15,284 nucleotides of DNA from an uncultured Collinsella sp. (GTDB taxonomy: Bacteria > Actinomycetota > Coriobacteriia > Coriobacteriales > Coriobacteriaceae), in NCBI GenBank assembly GCA_905197385.1, contig CAJJYO010000012.1, forward strand, positions 1 through 15,284, written 5' to 3'. The position numbers were made by a program, and so were the translations under genes. Each line of letters starts with the position of its first letter. Position 1 is the first letter of the stretch. A model generated the notes under the pieces. The model made no database searches. It was not told the origin of the DNA and saw only the letters and a list, made by a program, of their open reading frames with translations. This document shows, piece by piece, positions 6,238 to 11,530 of the stretch.

Positions 6238-6266
6238 GTCGCTACGACGTTGTTTCATTCAGACAT

Positions 6267-6370
6267 TTCGACCCAAATTGAAGTCAATATAACTCCAGGT
6301 CATTTGATGTTTTCATAGATTTACGAAAGAAAAGTACGCGGAATAATTCGACCCAAATTCGACCCACAAC
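6267..6370. repeat. three direct repeats TTCGACCCAMA near the integrase, possible arm-type sites
   Basis: TTCGACCCAAATT occurs at 6267-6279 and 6347-6359, and a third copy TTCGACCCACAAC overlaps at 6358-6370. They lie between the tRNA fragment and the integrase gene, where arm-type binding sites for a tyrosine recombinase are expected. The recombinase fragment retains an N-terminal arm-binding domain. Confidence 0.6.
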
Positions 6371-6393
6371 GAGCTTGAAAGCGGTCAGGCGGA

Positions 6394-6445
6394 GCATTAC
6401 CCTTGGGGTGTGACCCCACGCAGGGCCCACCACCAAGGGTAATGC
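6394..6445. repeat. 13-bp perfect inverted repeat upstream of the integrase
   Basis: GCATTACCCTTGG (6394-6406) is exactly complementary to CCAAGGGTAATGC (6433-6445), with outer GGCGG/CCGCC matches extending the stem imperfectly and an inner GGGGT/ACCCC pair in the 26-nt loop. It could be an RNA hairpin controlling integrase expression or a protein-binding dyad of the element. Confidence 0.6.
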
Positions 6446-6518
6446 CCACCCGCCCCAGCCCTTTGCGCCATTCCGCGCAACCGAGCGCGATTCTCAGGCA
6501 CTTCAGGCAAGGAACACG

Positions 6519-7228
6519 ATGAACGACCGACCTCTCGTCATAGGCAAAGGAACGAAGCAACGCCGCGACAAATACACGTGGCGCTACCGTCACAGCCTCG
6601 GCAAGGATCCGGTCACGGGCAAATACCGCTATTCGCCGTGGCAGACCATACATACCACCAAAAGCCGAGAGGTCGACGCCGCACTCGAAGCCTACAAGGC
6701 AGAACTCAACAGCGGCACCTACGTCCAAAAATCGAGGGACACCGTCGGCTCGTACGCAAAAAAGTTCCACGACAACCGCGAAGGAACCATCACGCCGCTC
6801 GCCTACTCGACATCCTACTCAATCGAGAACCGGACGCGCACATCACATGCGTGATGCTCATGCTCGACACCGACATGAGAAGGGCAGAAGCCCTCGGGAT
6901 GACGTGGTCCGATGTCTCCGTCGAGAACAGAAGCATCCTCATTGAGCAGCAGTTCGCGGCCGATCGAAGCGTTCGCTCGCCCAAAAGCAAGAAAAGCGTG
7001 CGGAGGATCTCGATAAGCGAGACGCTGACGTCGTATCTCGAATTCTGGAAAAAGGAGCAGGCCCGCGAAATGGAAGCCTTCGGCCTGGAACAAGTCAAAG
7101 GCACTCCGCTCGTCCACTCATTCGAACGAACGAAAGACAGGCATCCCCAAGTCAACTTCATGGACCTGAATGGGTTTTCGCGCTGGTTCAGAAACTTCAG
7201 CGTCGAGAACGGGTTCGGCAAGTTCGAA
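6519..7228 (+). pseudogene. tyrosine-recombinase integrase, internally deleted, frameshifted and C-terminally truncated
   Basis: From ATG 6519 (AAGGAA upstream) the first frame encodes the arm-type DNA-binding domain of a phage/ICE tyrosine recombinase (KYTWRYRHSLGKDPVTGKYR, linker, then the start of the core-binding domain at DTVGSYAKKFHDNREGTI). Around 6795-6810 reading must shift to another frame, where LLDILLNREPDAHITCVML starts the catalytic domain: TDMRRAEALGMTWSDV carries the first catalytic Arg and SPKSKKSVRRISI the beta-strand Lys. Most of the core-binding domain between them is missing. The match ends near FSRWFRNFSVENGFGKFEG, so the HxxR, His/Trp and nucleophilic Tyr motifs are absent. 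No active recombinase can be made. It reads away from the tRNA fragment, consistent with an element integrated at that tRNA. Confidence 0.8.
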
Positions 7229-7873
7229 GGCGTTCGAACATACCATTATGTGAAGGAAACTGTCGACGGGGAAACGATTTCGAAGCGTTATGAGCATAAA
7301 GAGTGGCTCGAATTGAGGGATTACCTCAGGAAGCATCCCAAGGTTCGCGAGGCGAGGCATATCAGCACATATGAGAGCGAGCACCTTCCTTACGGATATT
7401 CGGGTCTATCGAGCCACACCGCTACTGCCGCTACTGCCCGCTACTGCCCGCCAGCTTCCGAACCAGCGGGCGGTAGCAGCACCCCGAACATCTCGCCGAC
7501 AGCGCAGAGAGTCGTCGACCTGGCGGCCAAGGCCGACATCGAGGACGTGATGCTGTGCGACCTGCCCGGCGTCCTGTCCTTCCTAGGGCTGCCACCTGAG
7601 ACGGAGATGCCGCCGGGCAACAAGGGGAAGACGAAGCTCAAGAAGCTCTACAGGAAGGTGGAGCCGAACAAGGCATACCACTCCGGCGAGCGCGCCAAGG
7701 ACTTGATCTCGCACCTCGACATGGCAGAAATCAGGGCATCGGCGCCCGTCCAAGAATTGGGATGCAGTTCAATACGAGCTCGGGGCTCTTTTCGTCTAGA
7801 TTGGGGACGCATAGCCGGACGAAAACAATTTGCGTCTGGTAATAAGCGTACGAAAGCGCAATTTACGTCTTAA
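7229..7873 (+). pseudogene. unidentified coding remnant fused in frame behind the integrase fragment
   Basis: The frame stays open from the truncated integrase to a TAA at 7871-7873. Two blocks are visible. The first (about 7229-7410) is charged and helical, with YHYVKETVDGETISKRYEHK and LRDYLRKHPKVREARHI. The second (about 7490-7760) has AQRVVDLAAKADIEDVMLCD, PGVLSFLGLPPETEMPPGNKG and KLYRKVEPNKAYHSGERAKD. A low-complexity Ala/Thr stretch encoded by 9-bp repeats separates them, and the tail after 7770 is translated repeat DNA. I recognise neither block. Both look like real protein sequence by composition, so this is probably cargo of the mobile element joined by deletions. No convincing start codon with a ribosome-binding site precedes the second block. 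Confidence 0.45.
7421..7477. repeat. triple 9-bp direct repeat leading into a 12-bp inverted repeat
   Basis: GCTACTGCC is present at 7421-7429, 7430-7438 and 7440-7448. The last copy forms the left arm of a stem, 7440-7451 with 7466-7477, 12 bp with one wobble and a 14-nt loop. The block sits exactly between the two unidentified coding blocks, so it may mark a junction or slippage site. Confidence 0.6.
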
Positions 7874-7942
7874 TTCCGTACGCAAATCAAGACGAAAATC
7901 GTTTACGTCTGCTTTAAATCCGTACGAAAACGGTTTTCGTCT
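7789..7942. repeat. diverged ~73-bp tandem repeat with five TTTNCGTCT motifs and nested dyads
   Basis: TTTNCGTCT starts at 7789, 7829, 7862, 7902 and 7934, an alternating spacing of 40, 33, 40 and 32 bp. Two diverged units (7789-7861 and 7862-7933) plus the start of a third give a higher-order period of about 73 bp. CGTACG at 7847, 7877 and 7921 and the variant CGGACG at 7816 are part of the pattern. Many motifs pair with an ACGAAAA-type left half; the best dyad, 7924-7940, is almost perfect. The block is AT-richer than its surroundings and lies 20 bp beyond the ATPase stop codon. Forty-base steps are not multiples of three, so it is not a protein repeat. Confidence 0.75.
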
Positions 7943-7961
7943 TGCAGGGCAGTTGCCGTTT

Positions 7962-9053
7962 CTACAGTTCAACTTCCAGTTCGGCTTTGTGCTCGTAGAG
8001 GTAGTCGCGCATGTAGGGGATGGCAAATGAGACCTTGCCGTACGAGGGAGCCTCGATAATCGATTCTCTTAACAGGCGGCTGCGGACGGAACTCACCTGT
8101 TGAGGCGTTTTGTTTAGGGCGTCGGCAACCATGCTGGTCGAGCTCGTCTGCCCCAAAGATGCCATGCTCAGCAGATAAGCGATGCACGTGGGCGGAATGC
8201 GCTGTAGCGCGGGCTCAATCACCATGCCGCAGAAGCGTTCGCGTGCCGTTGCAATGCCACGCTCGGCTTCTTCTTCTCCAATAATCGCTGTATGTGCGCG
8301 TCTTGCCAACTGCCATGCGTAGTATCCAACGAGTTGGATCATGAAAGGATAGCCTTGCGTTGCCTCGGCAAGTTGGCCGGCAATACCTGGCTGCAACTCC
8401 ATGCCAGACGCTTCAATGGTTTCCTCGAGGGAGTACGACACTTCGGTTACTGCCACAGCCTTCAGGTCAAAGGGGAGGGCACGGCGCAAAAACGTAAGTG
8501 TCTTTCCGTTGATGATGCTTTCAATCATCGAAGGCAGCCCAGCAAAAACAAAGGCGATATCAAGGTCTTCGCCGATAACCTGCTGAATCGCAATGGAGAG
8601 CGTTCGGACCTCATCGAGCTCTGCGTCTTGAACCTCGTCGAGAGTGATGAGCAGGCCATTTCCATTCTTGGATATTGTCTGTCTCATGGCGTCGCGTAGC
8701 GATGGGCCGATTCGCTCAATATCTATGCTGCCGATGGATATGCCAGCTACGGTGGGCTCAAATCTGGCGTGTTTGGCCTGGAATTTGGGCTGCAGCTGTT
8801 CGAGAATGCGCTGGCAAAGTCCCTCGGTTGCGACCTCTTTTATGACCGTCCAGCCACGGCTTTGCGCCAAACGTGAGCACTCGTCAAGGAGGACCGTCTT
8901 GCCCGTTCCACGGACGCCGGCTATGCGCATTAGGCGCCCAGGGGCACCAGGCCCGTTGGTGAGGCCCTCATTGAATTCTTCGAGCACATCTTCGCGGCCG
9001 ATAATCGTGGGAGGTGTTTTACCTGCTGTGGGCTTAAAAGGGTTTGTTTGCAT
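7962..9053 (-). CDS. AAA+ ATPase with C-terminal winged helix (COG1672-like, Orc/Cdc6-type layout)
   Basis: From ATG 9051-9053 (AGGTGG five bases upstream; a GTG four codons earlier is in frame) this 363-residue cytoplasmic protein starts NPFKPTAGKTPPTIIGRE, typical of the archaeal-type AAA_16 ATP-binding proteins of actinobacteria. Walker A is GVRGTGKT (46-53), Walker B LLITLDE (134-140), a sensor-1-like segment FAGLPS (170-175), and a lid region covers about 210-280. Residues 290-352 look like a winged helix (SSTSMVADALNKTPQQVSSVRSR within it). The P-loop and acidic residues are intact, so ATP hydrolysis is expected. Such proteins are usually of unknown role; the layout would suit a DNA-bound switch. 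It stands alone, with a tandem-repeat promoter block upstream and an unusual repeat array downstream. Fold confident, function unknown. Confidence 0.85.
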   Translation of the reverse strand: MQTNPFKPTAGKTPPTIIGREDVLEEFNEGLTNGPGAPGRLMRIAGVRGTGKTVLLDECSRLAQSRGWTVIKEVATEGLCQRILEQLQPKFQAKHARFEPTVAGISIGSIDIERIGPSLRDAMRQTISKNGNGLLITLDEVQDAELDEVRTLSIAIQQVIGEDLDIAFVFAGLPSMIESIINGKTLTFLRRALPFDLKAVAVTEVSYSLEETIEASGMELQPGIAGQLAEATQGYPFMIQLVGYYAWQLARRAHTAIIGEEEAERGIATARERFCGMVIEPALQRIPPTCIAYLLSMASLGQTSSTSMVADALNKTPQQVSSVRSRLLRESIIEAPSYGKVSFAIPYMRDYLYEHKAELEVEL

Positions 9054-9070
9054 GTGAGCCACCTTTGCTC

Positions 9071-9140
9071 AAGATATAGCAAGATATAGCAAAGTATAGC
9101 AAGATATAGCAAAGTATAGTGAGATATAGCAACGTATAGC
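9071..9140. repeat. seven tandem 10-bp repeats forming the ATPase promoter region
   Basis: Seven contiguous units of exactly 10 bp run from 9071 to 9140: AAGATATAGC twice, AAAGTATAGC, AAGATATAGC, AAAGTATAGT, GAGATATAGC and AACGTATAGC. On the minus strand each unit reads TTGCTATATC or a close variant, giving TTGCTA (-35-like) and, two units on, TATATC/TATACT (-10-like) 18 bp away. The array ends about 18 bp before the ATPase ribosome-binding site, so it should contain its promoter, and a near-helical repeat would also suit cooperative protein binding. Confidence 0.85.
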
Positions 9141-9209
9141 GCTGTTCGCGGGTTCTTACGGTGGTGCTATTTTCCAAATGCCGCGCGGATAAAGCGCTGG
9201 GCGAACAGC
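9141..9209. repeat. 9-bp perfect inverted repeat beside the tandem array
   Basis: GCTGTTCGC (9141-9149) is exactly complementary to GCGAACAGC (9201-9209), with 51 bp between. The left arm abuts the last 10-bp repeat. No function is evident. Confidence 0.4.
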
Positions 9210-9263
9210 TTGTTGGCAACTCACGAGGGCTCGGGGTGCCAATTTGGGGTGCAGTAGTGCTGC

Positions 9264-9423
9264 GCCACGAAAAGGGCCTATCTACTACGTTTAAGCCGCA
9301 GGGGTCAACCATAGTCGGCTTTTTCGAAAATCGACAAGCTGTCTACCTGCGGTTTTGTTTTCACGGTTTTCGGTATGGCCGAGGCTGTCCGTGTTAACGT
9401 AGTAGATGGGCCACTTTTGTGGC
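9264..9423. mobile_element. 160-bp nested inverted-repeat element, MITE-like
   Basis: The ends (9264-9293 and 9394-9423) are inverted copies of about 30 bp with a few mismatches; ATCTACTACGTT (9280-9291) and AACGTAGTAGAT (9397-9408) are exact. Inside lie CCGCAGG/CCTGCGG (9296-9302 with 9346-9352) and a hairpin at 9314-9335, and the right end contains GCCAC-TTTT-GTGGC (9410-9423). No coding capacity is convincing and no target duplication is obvious at the edges. It could be a non-autonomous transposable element or a palindromic intergenic repeat. Confidence 0.55.
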
Positions 9424-9450
9424 AAGGGGGCCGATCTGCGGGCCAGGGTA

Positions 9451-9494
9451 GCTAAAAGAGCCCCGTCCCAAAAAGACTGATTGGGAGCTGGGGC
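9451..9494 (-). terminator. terminator-like hairpin facing left
   Basis: GCCCC-G-TCCCAA (9460-9472) pairs with TTGGGA-GCT-GGGGC (9481-9494). On the minus strand the stem is followed by TCTTTTAGC, so it would stop leftward transcription. No leftward gene lies to its right, so it may protect the ATPase region from antisense reading or be bidirectional. Confidence 0.5.
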
Positions 9495-9504
9495 GTGTCG
9501 ATGC

Positions 9505-9512
9505 GATAGTAT
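9505..9512 (+). promoter_or_regulatory. candidate -10 region of the gntR-type gene
   Basis: GATAGT (9505-9510), or TAGTAT (9507-9512), within TGCGATAGTAT lies about 45 bp before the start codon. The same 11-mer occurs upstream of the glnA-type gene. TTGGGA at 9481 gives an 18-bp spacer to GATAGT but overlaps the hairpin arm. Confidence 0.35.
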
Positions 9513-9556
9513 TGCATGGTGGTATTCGACTAACCGAGGGTTTATCCGAGGGCTTT

Positions 9557-10249
9557 ATGGAACAACGCCAGCATAATCAGAGCCTGCAAGACCAGGCATA
9601 CAACGCATTGCGCTCCAAGATTATCTATGCCGAGCTCAAACCCGGCACGCGTCTTTCGGCGATTGGTCTGGAAAAGGAGACGGGAATCGGGCGCACGCCC
9701 ATTCGCGAGTCCTTTGTGCGCCTGCGTGAGCAGGAGCTGGTGGAAACGCGTCCCAAAAGCGGCACCTATGTCTCAAAAATCAGCATGGAGCGCGCCGAGA
9801 ACGCCTGCTTCTTGCGCGAGAAACTCGAGCGAAGCGTGCTTATTAAATGCTGTTCGGCCGCCTCGCCCGAGCAAAAGCAGCGGCTCGAGCAGATTCTTGC
9901 CGAGTCCGAGTCGCTCGACCATAGCGAAACGCGTCGCTTTTTCGATCTGGACAACCTGTTCCATGAGACGTGTTTTGAGATTGCCGGCCGTCACATGTTG
10001 TGGGATTGGATGAAGAGCGTCAACACACATTTTGAGCGATACAACTGGTTGCGTATGGTGTCGCAGGACCTGGATTGGGAGCCGATTCGTCGGCAGCATC
10101 GCCGGATTCTCGAGACCATTAAGAGGGGCGATACCGATGCGGCGAGCTATCTGGCAGAGACACACTTGCACCTAATGCCCGAGGAGCAGGGCCCGGTTAT
10201 TGCCTTACATCCTGACTATTTTGAGCTGTCTAAAGACTCGGCTATCTAG
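9557..10249 (+). CDS. GntR-family transcriptional regulator, FCD type
   Basis: This 230-residue DNA-binding protein has an N-terminal winged helix (about 10-75: YNALRSKIIYAELKPGTRLS, GIGRTPIRESFVRLREQELV, SGTYVSKI) and a C-terminal all-helical FCD ligand domain (about 80-215). FCD metal-site residues are visible as DNLFH (132-136), His181 in RQHRRIL and His203/205 in ETHLHL. Ligands of this class are usually organic or sugar acids or amino acids; the effector here is not deducible. ATG 9557 is chosen because GAGGG lies four bases upstream; an in-frame start at 9512 lacks a site. The gene stands alone, with the LacI-type gene after it in the same direction, 124 bp on. Unlike the truncated FCD protein at the left end, this one is complete. 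Confidence 0.9.
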   Translation: MEQRQHNQSLQDQAYNALRSKIIYAELKPGTRLSAIGLEKETGIGRTPIRESFVRLREQELVETRPKSGTYVSKISMERAENACFLREKLERSVLIKCCSAASPEQKQRLEQILAESESLDHSETRRFFDLDNLFHETCFEIAGRHMLWDWMKSVNTHFERYNWLRMVSQDLDWEPIRRQHRRILETIKRGDTDAASYLAETHLHLMPEEQGPVIALHPDYFELSKDSAI

Positions 10250-10276
10250 CCCATCATCGCATCTGCTCGAGGCGTA

Positions 10277-10305
10277 AAAACGATGCTGCTCACCTGCAGC
10301 GTTTT
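10277..10305 (+). terminator. weak intrinsic terminator after the gntR-type gene
   Basis: AAAACG (10277-10282) and CTGC (10286-10289) pair with GCAGCGTTTT (10296-10305) with a 3-nt bulge and a loop of about six bases. The final GTTTT acts as both stem and short T-tract. Confidence 0.5.
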
Positions 10306-10373
10306 GCAACCGAGATTTTTAAAACATGCCTAAAATGGCTCAGACTGCCGACAAATGGGAAACGGGGTGCGCT

Positions 10374-11396
10374 ATGGCGCAGATGAGAATCAAGGACATT
10401 GCCGCCGAGGCGGGCGTGAGTCCGGCCACGGTCTCGCGCTATCTCAACAACCGCCCCGGGCAAATGACCGAGGAGACCCGTGCCCGCATTGCCGAGGTCA
10501 TCGAGCGCACCGGCTATCGCCCGCGTGCCGCTGCGCGCAATCTGCGCAGCTCGCGCACCAATCTCATCGGCGTGATCTTGGCCGACATCGCCAACCCATT
10601 CTCGAGCGCCATGCTCGAAGGACTTTCCGCCAGTGCCGCCGCGCGCGGCTGCTCGCTTATGACGGCCATTAGCGGCAACGATCCCGCTAAGGAAGCAGAG
10701 TCGCTCACCAGACTTATCGATGCCGGCGCGGACGGCCTGGTCGTCAACACCTGTGGAGGCAACGACGAGGCAATCGCCGCGGCAGCGGGGCGCCTGCCCG
10801 TTGTGCTGCTCGACCGCGATGCTGCCGACGGCGGCGTCGATCTGGTGACATCTAACAACCGTGAGCTGGTCGCCGGCTTGGTAGACGCCTTGACCGCCGC
10901 TGGCAGCGAGCGTCTGTGCCTGCTCACCGAGGCAAGCGACGACAGCCCCGTCCGTCGCGAGCGCGCCGAGGCCTTTACCGACGAGCTTTCGCACCGCGGC
11001 CTTGCGGGCGAGGTTGTCACCCTAGCCGATGGCGGCGCCACGGGCGTTGGCCGCTTGGACGAGACTATCCGCAACTATGTAGACAAAAAGCTCGGCCTCA
11101 TTGCCGTCGACGGCCTGGTCTTTCTGCGTCTGACCGAGGCGCTGACGCAGCTGGGACCCTCGTTGCCGGCGGGTCTCAAAATCGCGACGTTTGACGATTG
11201 CCCCTGGAACCGCGTGCTCTTTGGCGGCGTGACCACGGCCGCGCAAGACACCCTTACCATTGCCGAGCGCGTGGTCGAGCGCCTGTCCGAGCGCATCGAC
11301 GTTGTTACCACCACCGTGGGCGAGGCCGCAAAGCTCGCCCCCAAGCGCATCGAGGTTCCCGGTCACATCGAACACCGCGCTTCGACCTCGCGCTAA
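10374..11396 (+). CDS. LacI-family transcriptional regulator, KdgR-like
   Basis: This 340-residue repressor has the LacI headpiece at residues 4-60 (RIKDIAAEAGVSPATVSRYL, hinge block GYRPRAAARNLRSSRT) followed by a periplasmic-binding-protein-like effector domain (LIGVILADIANPFSSAML, then ADGLVVNTCGG, VVLLDRD, KIATFDD). The ARNLRSSRTNLIGVILADIANPFSS segment, here split at residues 54-78, resembles KdgR-type regulators of 2-keto-3-deoxygluconate and pectin or sugar-acid metabolism as I remember them, which is suggestive given the sugar-acid dehydratase elsewhere in the window. ATG 10374 has GGGGT six bases upstream and lets the protein start directly at the headpiece; the ATG at 10326 would add an atypical 16 residues. 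No obvious partner gene adjoins it. Confidence 0.88.
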   Translation: MAQMRIKDIAAEAGVSPATVSRYLNNRPGQMTEETRARIAEVIERTGYRPRAAARNLRSSRTNLIGVILADIANPFSSAMLEGLSASAAARGCSLMTAISGNDPAKEAESLTRLIDAGADGLVVNTCGGNDEAIAAAAGRLPVVLLDRDAADGGVDLVTSNNRELVAGLVDALTAAGSERLCLLTEASDDSPVRRERAEAFTDELSHRGLAGEVVTLADGGATGVGRLDETIRNYVDKKLGLIAVDGLVFLRLTEALTQLGPSLPAGLKIATFDDCPWNRVLFGGVTTAAQDTLTIAERVVERLSERIDVVTTTVGEAAKLAPKRIEVPGHIEHRASTSR

Positions 11397-11449
11397 TCGC
11401 TCGTTCGCAACTGCCTGTTCGCGCACGTTTTTTGAGCGCTTGATACGCT

Positions 11450-11465
11450 TTAACCCTGCGGAAAC
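11450..11465 (+). promoter_or_regulatory. GlnR-box-like site upstream of the glnA-type gene
   Basis: TTAAC-N6-GAAAC at 11450-11465 agrees with the actinobacterial GlnR half-site pattern gTnAC-n6-GaAAc at all but the first base. It overlaps the -35 position for a TAGTAT -10 at 11478-11483. A second, poor half-match ends at GAAAC near 11504-11508. TCTGCGATA is directly repeated at 11471 and 11483. Confidence 0.5.
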
Positions 11466-11530
11466 ATTTTTCTGCGATAGTATCTGCGATATAGACCAGT
11501 CGAAACCCGCCCGAAAGAAAGGGGAGCGAC

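Noticed and set aside
6073..6318. An 81-codon plus-strand ORF containing SRGADLNHRPSGYE
   Set aside because: This is a well-known artefact of translating the reverse complement of a tRNA T-arm and anticodon region; the tRNA fragment explains it.
7942..7962. CRISPR-like reading of the TTTNCGTCT array
   Set aside because: Repeats are only 9 bp exact with diverged spacers that are themselves repeated; no conserved 23-47 bp repeat, unique spacers or cas genes.
9161..9397. A 78-codon plus-strand ORF through the nested inverted-repeat element
   Set aside because: It is encoded largely by the palindromic element and lacks a ribosome-binding site; the inverted repeats explain the sequence better than coding does.
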